Assembly (NCBI GenBank): GCA_947625765.1
Contig: CANQPP010000019.1
Coordinates: 1-36,170 of the forward strand
Origin: an uncultured Clostridia bacterium
GTDB lineage: Bacteria > Bacillota > Clostridia > Christensenellales > UBA1750
DNA: 36,170 bases
Direction: 5' to 3'
Every line of letters begins with the position of its first letter. The first letter of the stretch is position 1. The notes below the pieces were generated by a model. The model worked only from the letters and a program-made list of their open reading frames with translations. It did no database searches and had not been told where the DNA came from. The translations under genes were made by a program, and so were the position numbers. Shown here piece after piece: positions 1 to 11,120 of this stretch.

Positions 1-530
1 TCATGACCATCCACTCCGCCAAGGGGCTGGAGTTCCAGGCCGTGTTCGTCGCGGGCATGGAGGACGGCATCTTCCCCGGCGCGCGTTCCCTGATGGACGA
101 GAGCCGCATGGAGGAGGAAAGGCGGCTCTGCTATGTGGCCATCACGCGCGCCAAGGACGTATTGTATCTTACGCACGTGCAGCGGCGCATGCTCTACGGC
201 ACGCCCCAGTTCAACCGGCCCAGCACCTTCCTATCGGAGATCCCCGAGGAGCTGGTCCGCAAGATCGACAGGACCATGCCCACGCCCCGCAGGCCCCAGC
301 GCAGCTTTGCGCAGAGCCGCAGGCAGGTGTTCAGCGGCGAGCCCAGCGTAACGCACAAGGAGGAGCCGGAGGACCGCTCCGGCGAGTTCCGCTTAGGCGA
401 TGTGGTGGAGCACCGCAAGTTCGGCCAGGGCCGCGTGGTGCAGATCAACGGCCACGTGCTGCATGTGGCCTTCCCGGGCCTTGGCATCAAGGAGCTGGAC
501 GCCCGCTTCGCACCTCTGACCAAGGGCTGA
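1..530 (+). CDS. pcrA: ATP-dependent DNA helicase PcrA/UvrD, C-terminal fragment (5' end outside window)
   Basis: Superfamily 1A 3'-5' helicase that unwinds DNA in repair and rolling-circle replication. Only the last ~175 residues are present; the first full codon is at 3 and the frame is open to the window edge, so the gene starts upstream. The fragment opens with helicase motif V (TIHSAKGLEF) and then has motif VI (YVAITRAK), whose arginine (fragment residue 49) contacts ATP in this family. After a low-complexity basic linker, the end (GDVVEHRKFGQGRVV) matches the Tudor-like C-terminal domain typical of PcrA, which binds RNA polymerase. In Firmicutes pcrA commonly sits directly before ligA; here a serine hydrolase gene lies between them. 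Family assignment is very secure; PcrA rather than UvrD follows from the context and the C-terminal domain. Confidence 0.95.
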   Translation, partial: MTIHSAKGLEFQAVFVAGMEDGIFPGARSLMDESRMEEERRLCYVAITRAKDVLYLTHVQRRMLYGTPQFNRPSTFLSEIPEELVRKIDRTMPTPRRPQRSFAQSRRQVFSGEPSVTHKEEPEDRSGEFRLGDVVEHRKFGQGRVVQINGHVLHVAFPGLGIKELDARFAPLTKG

Positions 531-565
531 CGAACAAAGACAAAAACAACAGGAGGGTTGCCTGT

Positions 566-4076
<3,511 letters not shown>

Positions 4077-4091
4077 GACGAAAAAAAGCCC

Positions 4092-4130
4092 CGCGCCTGT
4101 AAAAACTTCGCGCATTCGGGCACAGGCGCG
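4092..4130. other. Hairpin after ligA, no plus-strand T-run
   Basis: CGCGCCTGT (4092-4100) pairs with ACAGGCGCG (4122-4130), a 9-bp stem with a 21-base loop. The only T-run is on the minus strand (seven A before the stem on the plus strand), so it resembles a terminator only in reverse orientation, where no gene is converging. It lies between ligA and the yicC promoter and may limit read-through, but its role is unclear. Confidence 0.4.
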
Positions 4131-4138
4131 CCGGTGTA

Positions 4139-4147
4139 TGGTATACT
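4139..4147 (+). promoter_or_regulatory. Extended -10 promoter for the yicC-rpe gene run
   Basis: TGgTATACT at 4139-4147 is a perfect extended -10 element, 38 bases before the yicC start. No good -35 is visible at the proper distance, which is normal for extended -10 promoters. This is the only convincing promoter I see before the dense run of genes up to rpe. Confidence 0.6.
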
Positions 4148-4185
4148 GATAAAATATGGACGTTGAATCGCTGGAGGAGAGGCAC

Positions 4186-5061
4186 ATGTACAGCATGACC
4201 GGCTACGGCCGCTGCGATCTGGAAAGGGACGGACGCGCCATCACGTTGGAGATGAAGAGCGTCAACCACCGCTTTTTGGACATTTCCTTCCGCATGCCCC
4301 GCACCTTCGCCTATTTGGAGGACGCTCTGCGCGCCGTGATCGGGGCGCATCTGGCCCGGGGCCATGTGGATGTGTTCGTGAACTACCGCAACCTGCGCAA
4401 GGACGCCAAGGCCGTCCTGGTGGACGAGGGCCTGGCGCAGGGGTACATGCAGGCCGTGCGGAGCCTGGGCGGCAGCTTCGAGCTGCCCGAGGGGATGACG
4501 GCCCTGCAGCTGGCCCGCCTGCCGGACGTTTTGACCGTGGCCGACCAGGCGGAGGACTTAGAAGCCCTGAAGAGCCTGACGCTGGAGGCTGCAGAGGAAG
4601 CCCTGCGGCAGATGAAGGCCATGCGGGCGAGTGAGGGCGAGCGCATGGGGCAGGACGTGAAGGAGCACCTGTCCATCGTGGAGACGATCACGGACGGCGT
4701 GGCCGAGCGCGCGCCTCTTGTGGTGCAGGAGTACCGCGACAGGCTCAACAAGCGCTTAAGCGAGCTGATGGAAAACGTGCCCCTGGATGAGGCGCGCATT
4801 GCCCAGGAGGTCGCCATCTACACCGACCGCGTGGCCGTGGACGAGGAGATCGCCCGCCTGCGCAGCCATGTGAAGGCGATGTACGAGGCCATGGAAAAGC
4901 CCACGTCCATGGGCCGCAGGCTGGACTTCATCGTGCAGGAGATGAACCGCGAGGCCAACACCATCGGCTCCAAGGCCTCCGACGCGCCGCTGGTGCAGCT
5001 GGTGGTCTCCTTAAAGAGCGAGATCGAGAAGATCCGCGAGCAGGTACAGAACATCGAGTAA
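4186..5061 (+). CDS. yicC: YicC/YloC family endoribonuclease
   Basis: A 291-residue member of the YicC/YloC family (YicC_N plus C-terminal DUF1732), conserved in bacteria and described as an endoribonuclease that affects RNA turnover. The N-terminus MYSMTGYGRCDLE and the following SVNHRFLDISFRMPR are family hallmarks, and the C-terminal part has the conserved block GRRLDFIVQEMNREANTIGSKA (about 244-265). I chose the ATG at 4186 because GGAGGAGAG precedes it and the family begins with M-x-SMTG; an in-frame ATG at 4156 would add ten unlikely residues and overlies the ribosome binding site region. yicC-remA-gmk-rpoZ is the standard Firmicutes order. Nothing is unusual in the protein. Confidence 0.95.
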   Translation: MYSMTGYGRCDLERDGRAITLEMKSVNHRFLDISFRMPRTFAYLEDALRAVIGAHLARGHVDVFVNYRNLRKDAKAVLVDEGLAQGYMQAVRSLGGSFELPEGMTALQLARLPDVLTVADQAEDLEALKSLTLEAAEEALRQMKAMRASEGERMGQDVKEHLSIVETITDGVAERAPLVVQEYRDRLNKRLSELMENVPLDEARIAQEVAIYTDRVAVDEEIARLRSHVKAMYEAMEKPTSMGRRLDFIVQEMNREANTIGSKASDAPLVQLVVSLKSEIEKIREQVQNIE

Positions 5062-5088
5062 GCGGCCCCGCCGCAAGGGAGGAAGCCC

Positions 5089-5361
5089 ATGGCCGGCAAC
5101 AAGCTAGTGAACATAGGCTTTGGCAACATCGTGGCCGCAGGCCGCATCATCGCCATCGTGGCCCCGGAATCCGCGCCCATCAAGCGCATCATACAGGAGG
5201 CCCGCGAGCGGGCGATGCTCATCGACGCCACCTACGGCCGCCGCACCCGCGCCGTGGTCATCATGGACTCGGACCACGTGATCCTCTCGGCCGTGCAGCC
5301 GGAGACCGTGGCGCACCGCCTGGACGCCGTCGGAGCGCAGGAGGAGAGCGCCGATGAATAA
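5089..5361 (+). CDS. remA: RemA-like DNA-binding regulator (DUF370 family)
   Basis: A 90-residue protein of the RemA/DUF370 family. In Bacillus subtilis RemA is a ring-forming DNA-binding activator of biofilm matrix and osmoprotection genes. The signature is the start [29 protein letters not shown], with the family-typical N-I-G-F-G-N-x-V-x-A-x-R block at residues 8-19 and the [16 protein letters not shown] block in the middle. A strong GGGAGGAAG ribosome site precedes the ATG. The last codons overlap gmk by 8 bases. The gene is largely restricted to Firmicutes and near relatives and so helps place the organism. What it regulates here cannot be said from the sequence. Confidence 0.93.
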   Translation: MAGNKLVNIGFGNIVAAGRIIAIVAPESAPIKRIIQEARERAMLIDATYGRRTRAVVIMDSDHVILSAVQPETVAHRLDAVGAQEESADE

Positions 5362-5980
5362 CAGACGAGGCAGCCTGCTGGTCATCTCCGGCCCCTCGGG
5401 CATCGGGAAGGGCACGGTCTGCGCGGAGCTGATGAAGCGCTGCGAGAGGCTCTGCTTTTCCATCTCCTGCACCACCAGGCCCATGCGTCCCGGGGACGAG
5501 GAGGGCGTGACCTACTTCTTCAAGACCGAGGAAGAGTTCGACCGCATGATCCGCGAGGACCGCTTTCTGGAATACGCGGGCATGTACGGCAAGCGCTACG
5601 GCACGCCCCGCGCCTTCGTGCAGGAGAAGATGGAGGCGGGCATGGACGTGCTGCTGGACATCGAGACCCAGGGCGCCCTGCAGGTCATGCAGAAGGCCAA
5701 GGGGGACGTGACCAGCGTCTTTCTCCTGCCGCCGTCCATGCAGGAGCTGCACTCCCGCCTGATCGGCCGCGGCACCGAAACGCCGGAGAAGGCGGAAATG
5801 CGCTTTAAAAGTGCCTACAACGAGGTTGATCTGGCCCGGCAGTACGACTTCGTGATCGTCAACGACCGCTTGGAGGAGACCGTAGAGGCGGTGAAAGCCA
5901 TACTCGAGGCCTCCCATTACCGGCCCGAAAGGGCCTATACCCACATCGACGCCCTAAAAAAGGAGGAAACAAACCCATGA
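5354..5980 (+). CDS. gmk: Guanylate kinase
   Basis: Phosphorylates GMP to GDP with ATP, essential for guanine nucleotide supply. The 208-residue length is normal. The Walker A loop is GPSGIGKGT (residues 13-21), followed by the GMP-binding block [21 protein letters not shown], with the conserved arginine and tyrosine contacts, and [13 protein letters not shown] (the usual D-x-x-x-Q-G). One deviation is Ile17, where most family members have Val or Ala. The start overlaps the end of remA, with its ribosome site (GCAGGAGAG) inside remA. The stop overlaps the rpoZ start (ATGA), suggesting translational coupling between nucleotide supply and the polymerase subunit. Confidence 0.97.
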   Translation: MNNRRGSLLVISGPSGIGKGTVCAELMKRCERLCFSISCTTRPMRPGDEEGVTYFFKTEEEFDRMIREDRFLEYAGMYGKRYGTPRAFVQEKMEAGMDVLLDIETQGALQVMQKAKGDVTSVFLLPPSMQELHSRLIGRGTETPEKAEMRFKSAYNEVDLARQYDFVIVNDRLEETVEAVKAILEASHYRPERAYTHIDALKKEETNP

Positions 5981-6189
5981 TCGTAGATCCCCCGATCACC
6001 GAACTGGAACAGAAGGTCGATTGCCGCTACACGCTGATCGTAGAGGTCGCCAAGCGCGCGCGCCAGCTGGTCGCCGGCGCACAGCCGCTGGTGGACACCC
6101 GCGAGACCAAGCCCGTTTCCATCGCCGTGCACGAGGTCAACGAAGGCGTGATCCACTACACCCGCGAGGAAGAGGAGCAGCAAGGATGA
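5977..6189 (+). CDS. rpoZ: RNA polymerase omega subunit
   Basis: A small 70-residue protein that stabilises the beta-prime subunit in RNA polymerase. The characteristic core is the stretch DCRYTLIVEVAKRARQLV (residues 15-32), equivalent to the R-x-x-L-x-x-x-x-x-x-R-A-R-Q-L helix of omega. It continues with DTRETKPVSIAVHEVNEGVI, the usual N-K-P-V-x-x-A-x-x-E block. Identification also rests on its place between gmk and coaBC, which is nearly universal in Firmicutes. The ATG overlaps the gmk stop by four bases. AGGAGG lies 10 bases before the start. Confidence 0.93.
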   Translation: MIVDPPITELEQKVDCRYTLIVEVAKRARQLVAGAQPLVDTRETKPVSIAVHEVNEGVIHYTREEEEQQG

Positions 6190-7397
6190 AAAAGCCCTGC
6201 GTGGTGCTGGGCGTGACGGGCAGCATCGCGGCCTACCGCGCGGCGGACATCGCCCGCAGGCTGGTCAAGGCCGGCTGCGAGGTGCACTGCATCCTGACCA
6301 AAAGCGCCCAGGAGCTGATCACCGAGCGGACCATGGAGACCATGTCCGGCCAGCCCTGCATCACGGATATGTTCGCGCCCCCGAAGCAGTGGGAAGTGGA
6401 ACACATCGAGCTCGCCCAGAGGGCCGATGTGTTCCTTGTCGCGCCCGCGACCGCCAACTTCGTGGGCAAGATGGCCGCCGGCATCGCCGACGATATGCTC
6501 ACCACCACGGTCCTGGCCACCAAGGCCCCGGTGCTCGTGGCGCTGGCCATGAACACCAACATGTACGAAAACCCGGTGACCCAACGCAACATCGCCTATC
6601 TGCGCTCCATCGGCGTGCGGTTTTTAGAGCCCATCGAGGGCACGCTGGCCACCGGCGCGGTGGGCAAGGGCCACATCCCGGAGACGGACGACATCGTGAA
6701 GGCAGCGCTGCAGGCCATCGCGGAGAAGAACGCCCCCCGCGACCTGGAAGGGCTGCGCGTGGTCGTGACCGCGGGTCCCACCCGTGAACCCATCGACCCG
6801 GTGCGCTACCTGACCAACCGCTCCTCCGGCAAGATGGGCTACGCCATCGCCCGCGCCGCAGAAAGGCGCGGGGCGGATGTTACGCTCATCTCCGGCCCGA
6901 CCACGCTGGAGGCCCCTGCGGGCGTGCATATCCAAAACATACTCACCACGCAGGAGCTGCTGGACATTCTCCTGCCCGCCGCTTCGCAGGCGGACATCGT
7001 GATCCAGGCCGCCGCGCCCGCGGACTACCGCGCGGAGACCGTGGCCGCGCAGAAGATCAAGAAGCAGGACGGCGAGGCGCTTTCCCTGCGCCTGGTCGAA
7101 AACCCGGACGTGGCCCGCGCCGTGGGCGAACAGAAGCGCGAAGGCCAGGTCTTGGTCGGCTTTGCGGCGGAGACGGAAGACGCCCTAGCAAACGCCCAAA
7201 GGAAGCTCAAGAAGAAGAACCTCGACTTCATCGTGGCCAACGACGTGACCCGCCCCGGCGCGGGCTTCGACGTGGACACCAACATCGCCGCCTTCGTGGA
7301 CGAAGCGGGCGTAAAAGAACTGCCGCTCATGCCCAAGGACGAGTTGGCCGACAGGATACTGGACAAGGCGCTGGCCCTCCTCAAGGCAAAAGGATAA
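6186..7397 (+). CDS. coaBC: Bifunctional phosphopantothenoylcysteine decarboxylase/phosphopantothenate-cysteine ligase
   Basis: Carries out two consecutive steps of coenzyme A synthesis. It has 403 residues from the ATG at 6186, which follows AAGG and overlaps the rpoZ stop; the longer frame from 6021 lies inside rpoZ. The N-terminal flavoprotein (CoaC) half shows VTGSIAAYRAAD, the catalytic His73 in VEHIEL and Asn123 in AMNTNMY. These match E. coli His75 and Asn125 with a constant offset of two. At the matching place for E. coli Cys158 this protein has Thr156 (LATGAVGKGHIPE), so the usual proton-donating cysteine is missing. The CoaB half (from about 185) has the expected GPTREPIDPVRYLTNRSSG, AAPADYR and KIKK motifs and looks intact. 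The identification is secure; only the CoaC flap is odd. Confidence 0.95.
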   Translation: MKKPCVVLGVTGSIAAYRAADIARRLVKAGCEVHCILTKSAQELITERTMETMSGQPCITDMFAPPKQWEVEHIELAQRADVFLVAPATANFVGKMAAGIADDMLTTTVLATKAPVLVALAMNTNMYENPVTQRNIAYLRSIGVRFLEPIEGTLATGAVGKGHIPETDDIVKAALQAIAEKNAPRDLEGLRVVVTAGPTREPIDPVRYLTNRSSGKMGYAIARAAERRGADVTLISGPTTLEAPAGVHIQNILTTQELLDILLPAASQADIVIQAAAPADYRAETVAAQKIKKQDGEALSLRLVENPDVARAVGEQKREGQVLVGFAAETEDALANAQRKLKKKNLDFIVANDVTRPGAGFDVDTNIAAFVDEAGVKELPLMPKDELADRILDKALALLKAKG

Positions 7398-7404
7398 AAA
7401 GAGA

Positions 7405-9624
7405 ATGTACGCACAGGTCGTCGTGGACGTGCTCAGCCGCCAGGTGGACAGGCTGTTCACCTATCAGGTGCCGCAGGGCCTTTCCGTCCGCCCGGGCGAG
7501 CGGGTGTATGTGCCCTTCGGCAAGCGGGAACTGCCGGGCCTCGTGGTGCATTTGAGCGAGGACGCGGGCGGCGTGGACGCAGAGAAGCTGCGCCCGCTGC
7601 TGGGCCCCATGGACGAATACCCCCTGCTCACGGACGACCTGCTGGAGCTGGCCGGCTGGATGCGCGCCCACTGCGGCTGTACGCTGGCCCAGGCCGTGCG
7701 GGCGATGCTGCCCGCGCAGCTGCGCTCCGGGAGCGCAAGACCCCTGAGCCGCCTGGCCGTGGAGCGGATCGTCCCTATGGAACAGGCGCTGGATGCCTGC
7801 AAGCGCGCCGCGCGGCAGCGGGCGCTGCTGGAAGCGCTGGGCGACGAGGGGCCAAAGAGGCTGGATGCGCTGGAGGAGCAGGTCCATGGCGCGGCCGCGC
7901 TGGCCCGGGCGCTGGAAAAGAAGGGGATCTGTAAGGTGTTCCCCATGCAGGTGCGCCGCGTCCCCTTTTCCGACAAGGTGGTGGACGAGAGCCACCTGCC
8001 CACGGCGGATCAGGCGCAGGCCATCGTCCGGCTGAACGAGGCGCTGGATAACAAGGGAGGCAGCTTCCTGCTGTGCGGCGTCACCGGCAGCGGCAAGACG
8101 GAGGTCTACATGCACGCCATCCGCCGCTGTTTGAATCAGGGCCGCGGCGCGATCGTGCTGGTGCCGGAGATCGCCCTGACCCCGCAGATGGCCGCCTGGT
8201 TCCGGGCGCGTTTCGGGGACACGGCGGCGATCCTGCACTCGGCCCTCTCCAAGGGAGAGCAGTTCGACGAGTGGCGGCGCATCCGCCTGGGCGAGGCCCG
8301 CGTGGTGGTGGGCGCGCGCTCGGCGGTGTTCGCCCCGGTGGAATCCTTAGGCCTGATCGTCGTGGACGAGGAGCACGAGCAGAGCTACCGCAGCGAGAAC
8401 GCGCCCCAGTACGACGCGCGGGAGGCCGCGGTGGAGCGTGCGCGCCTGGTGGGCGGCGTGGCCGTCCTTGGCAGCGCGACGCCGATGATGCCCAGCTACG
8501 AGAAGGCCCTGCGCGGCGAATACACCCTTTTGGAAATGCCACACCGCGTGCAGGGCAGGCCCATGGCCGAGGTGGAGATCGTGGACATGCGCCGCGAGCT
8601 GTTGGACGGGAACCCCTCCATCTTCTCCCGCAGGCTGCGCCAGGCGTTGAAGGAGACGCTGGACAGGGGCGAGCAGGCGGTGCTGTTCATCAACCGGCGC
8701 GGCTATGCGGGCTTCATCAAGTGCCGCTCCTGCGGATGCACGCCCAAGTGTCCCCACTGCGACGTGTCCCTGACCTACCACCTGACGGACCGCAGCCTCC
8801 GCTGCCATTATTGCGGCCATACGGAGCCGGCCCCGCAGGTCTGCCCCGAATGCGGCTCGCGCTTCATCAAGCCCATGGGCATCGGCACCCAGAAGGTGGA
8901 GCAGGTCTTTTCCCAGGAGTTCCCCGGCGTGCCCTGCGTGCGTCTGGACGCGGACACCACCGCCCGCAAGGACGAGCTGGTGCGCCTGCTGTCCGACTTC
9001 CGCAGGAAAAAGGCGCGGGTGATGATCGGCACGCAGATGGTGGCCAAGGGGCACGACTTCCCCGGTGTGACGCTGGTGGGCGTGCTGATGGCCGACTTAT
9101 CGCTCAACATCCCCGATTACCGCAGCGAGGAGAGGACCTTCCAGCTCCTGACGCAGGTGGAAGGGCGGGCCGGACGCGGCGAGAACCCGGGCCGCGTGGT
9201 CGTGCAGAGCTACGAGCCCGACCATTACGCCATCCGCCTGGCCGCGAACCAGGACTACCGCGCCTTCTTTGAAAACGAGCTCAAGCGCAGGCGGCGCACG
9301 CTGTACCCGCCCTTCACGCTGCCCATGCGCGTGCTTGCCACCTCCGCGGACGAAGCGGAGGCCCGCGCCGCCGCCGAAGGGCTGGCCGAGGCGGTGAAGG
9401 ACTGGTTCGGGGAAACGAAGGAGCGCAGGCGGCAGCTGGTGCAGGTGCGGGCGATGGAAGCGCCCCTTTCCCGCATCAAGGACGTGTACCGCCACCAGGT
9501 CTACATCAAGCTCTACACCTCCGCAGGCGCGGAGGCGCTGGAGCAGATACAGGCGCTTTGCCGCGAATACGAAACGCCCAAGGCCCCGCTGCGGCTGGAG
9601 ATCGACCCTCCGAGCTTCCTGTAA
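7405..9624 (+). CDS. priA: Primosomal replication restart helicase PriA
   Basis: Recognises stalled replication forks and reloads the replisome. It is 739 residues, normal for the family. The N-terminal 3'-DNA-binding domain (MYAQVVVDVLSRQVDRLFTY) is followed by the helicase core, with Walker A GVTGSGKTE near residue 225, Walker B DEEH at 321-324 and the SATP motif near 355. A zinc-binding insertion begins at Cys440 (CRSCGCTPKCPHC, then CHYCG and CPECGS), supplying eight cysteines. GIGTQKVEQ and the later QVEGRAGRG (motif VI) complete the core. The start is seven bases after the coaBC stop with only a weak ribosome site (AAAAGAG), so coupling to coaBC translation is likely. coaBC-priA-def-fmt is a conserved order. 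Confidence 0.97.
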   Translation: MYAQVVVDVLSRQVDRLFTYQVPQGLSVRPGERVYVPFGKRELPGLVVHLSEDAGGVDAEKLRPLLGPMDEYPLLTDDLLELAGWMRAHCGCTLAQAVRAMLPAQLRSGSARPLSRLAVERIVPMEQALDACKRAARQRALLEALGDEGPKRLDALEEQVHGAAALARALEKKGICKVFPMQVRRVPFSDKVVDESHLPTADQAQAIVRLNEALDNKGGSFLLCGVTGSGKTEVYMHAIRRCLNQGRGAIVLVPEIALTPQMAAWFRARFGDTAAILHSALSKGEQFDEWRRIRLGEARVVVGARSAVFAPVESLGLIVVDEEHEQSYRSENAPQYDAREAAVERARLVGGVAVLGSATPMMPSYEKALRGEYTLLEMPHRVQGRPMAEVEIVDMRRELLDGNPSIFSRRLRQALKETLDRGEQAVLFINRRGYAGFIKCRSCGCTPKCPHCDVSLTYHLTDRSLRCHYCGHTEPAPQVCPECGSRFIKPMGIGTQKVEQVFSQEFPGVPCVRLDADTTARKDELVRLLSDFRRKKARVMIGTQMVAKGHDFPGVTLVGVLMADLSLNIPDYRSEERTFQLLTQVEGRAGRGENPGRVVVQSYEPDHYAIRLAANQDYRAFFENELKRRRRTLYPPFTLPMRVLATSADEAEARAAAEGLAEAVKDWFGETKERRRQLVQVRAMEAPLSRIKDVYRHQVYIKLYTSAGAEALEQIQALCREYETPKAPLRLEIDPPSFL

Positions 9625-9686
9625 AAGCGGGGCAGGCGCGATATTTACCGATAAAAGGGTCACATATATGGAAAGGAATGAGGAAC

Positions 9687-10145
9687 TTGGCGATCCGCAA
9701 TATTGTGAAGCTGGGCGATGATACGCTGCGCAAGAAGTGCAAGCCTGTCAACATCATCGACCGCCGCACCCACGAGCTGCTGGACGATATGGCGCAGACC
9801 ATGTACGAGGCGAACGGCGTGGGCCTGGCCGCGCCCCAGGTGGGCGTGCTCAAGCGCATCGTGGTCATGGACGTGGGGCAGGGGCTGATCGAGCTGATCA
9901 ACCCGCAGATCGTAAAGAGCTCCGGCTCGCAGACCGCCGAGGAAGGCTGCCTCTCCTGCGGGGACGTGCGCAAGAGCGTCACCCGCCCGATGAAGGTGGA
10001 GGTGCGCGCGCTGGACCGCTACGGCAAGAGCTTCACCCTGCGGGGCGAGGAGCTGCTGGCCCGCTGCTGCTGCCACGAGATCGACCATCTGGATGGCATC
10101 CTCTTTTTGGACAGGGCCGCCCCCGACCCGGACGAAGGGGAGTAA
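9687..10145 (+). CDS. def: Peptide deformylase
   Basis: Metal-dependent enzyme that removes the formyl group from the N-terminal methionine of new proteins. All three family motifs are present: GVGLAAPQVG, EGCLSC and CCHEIDHLDG (the metal-binding H-E-x-x-H). I prefer a TTG start at 9687: the protein then begins (M)AIRNIVKLGDDTLRKK, which matches the usual family N-terminus, and AAAGGA lies nine bases upstream. An in-frame ATG at 9678 would add three residues (MRN) but has its purine-rich site too close. From 9687 the protein is 152 residues. The extra cysteines before the H-E-x-x-H motif are unusual. It is adjacent to fmt, which adds the formyl group, as in most bacteria. Confidence 0.94.
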   Translation: MAIRNIVKLGDDTLRKKCKPVNIIDRRTHELLDDMAQTMYEANGVGLAAPQVGVLKRIVVMDVGQGLIELINPQIVKSSGSQTAEEGCLSCGDVRKSVTRPMKVEVRALDRYGKSFTLRGEELLARCCCHEIDHLDGILFLDRAAPDPDEGE

Positions 10146-10184
10146 AGCCGCTTAGTATCTTAGGGAACAAAGGAGGCGGGAAAG

Positions 10185-11117
10185 ATGCGCGTTGTGTTCA
10201 TGGGCACGCCGGAGTTTGCGGTCCCCAGTTTCAAAGCGCTGCTGGAAAAAGGCTACGAGGTCGCGGCACTGGTCACGCAGCCGGACAGGCCGGTGGGACG
10301 CAAGCAGACGCTGACCCCGCCGCCCACGAAGCTGCTGGCGCTGGAGAGGAACGTGCCCGTTCTGCAGTTCGAGAAGCTGCGCGTGCGCGCGGGCCGGGAG
10401 GCTCTGGAGGCGCTGAAGCCCGACCTGATGGTGACGGCGGCCTTTGGGCAGATCTTATCCCAGCGCATACTGGACATACCACCCATGGGCGTTGTGAACG
10501 TGCACGCCTCCCTGCTGCCCAAGTACCGCGGCCCCGCGCCCATCAACTGGTGCCTGCTGAACGGGGAGAAGAAGGCGGGTGTCACCACCATGTTCACCGA
10601 GCGGGGCGTGGATACAGGCCCCATGCTGTTGAAAGCCGAGACCGACATACTGCCCGACGAGGACGCCGCGCAGCTGACGGAGCGGCTCTCCCACATGGGC
10701 GCCGAGCTGCTCCTTCAAACGCTGTCCGCGCTGGAGAAGGGCACGCTCAAAGCCGTTCCCCAGAATGAGGAGGACGCAAGCTACTACCCGATGCTGACCC
10801 GCGAGCTGGGGCACCTCGACTTTCACGAGAACTGCGTGCGGCTCCACGACCGCGTGCGCGCGCTGCAGCCCTGGCCCGGCGCGTACTTCGAGCGGGAAGG
10901 CGGCGCGGTGAAGGTGTTCCGCACCCGCGCGCTGCCCGAGAAGAGCGGCACGCCCGGCCAGGTGCTGCCCTCCGGCCCCAAGGACGGGCTGGTGATCGCC
11001 TGCGGCAGGGGCGCTTTGGAGGTCCTGGAGATGCAGGTCCCCGGTGGCAAGCGGATGCGCGCTGCCGATTATCTGCGGGGAAAGCCCATTTTGCCCGGCA
11101 CTTTGCTTGGAGGATAA
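10185..11117 (+). CDS. fmt: Methionyl-tRNA formyltransferase
   Basis: Transfers a formyl group from 10-formyl-tetrahydrofolate to initiator Met-tRNA. The 310-residue length is normal. It begins MRVVFMGTPEFAVPSF, the usual start. The catalytic triad of the formyltransferase fold is visible as Asn105 and His107 in VVNVHASLLPKYRGPAP and Asp143 in GVDTGPML. The C-terminal part (about 205-310) fits the OB-like tRNA-binding domain. The ribosome site AGGAGGCGGG lies just upstream. It uses the same folate cofactor as purN and purH further along the window, but there is no direct link in the sequence. Confidence 0.97.
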   Translation: MRVVFMGTPEFAVPSFKALLEKGYEVAALVTQPDRPVGRKQTLTPPPTKLLALERNVPVLQFEKLRVRAGREALEALKPDLMVTAAFGQILSQRILDIPPMGVVNVHASLLPKYRGPAPINWCLLNGEKKAGVTTMFTERGVDTGPMLLKAETDILPDEDAAQLTERLSHMGAELLLQTLSALEKGTLKAVPQNEEDASYYPMLTRELGHLDFHENCVRLHDRVRALQPWPGAYFEREGGAVKVFRTRALPEKSGTPGQVLPSGPKDGLVIACGRGALEVLEMQVPGGKRMRAADYLRGKPILPGTLLGG

Positions 11118-11120
11118 CGC

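Noticed and set aside
4092-4130. Terminator of ligA on the plus strand
   Set aside because: The stem is good but no T-run follows on the plus strand; the T-run is on the other strand, so I list it only as a hairpin.
8073-9272. 399-residue plus-strand frame inside priA in another frame
   Set aside because: Off-frame shadow; priA motifs run throughout in the true frame.
9678-9686. ATG start for def
   Set aside because: The in-frame ATG has no properly spaced ribosome site; the TTG at 9687 fits both the ribosome site and the family N-terminus. The difference is three residues and remains open.
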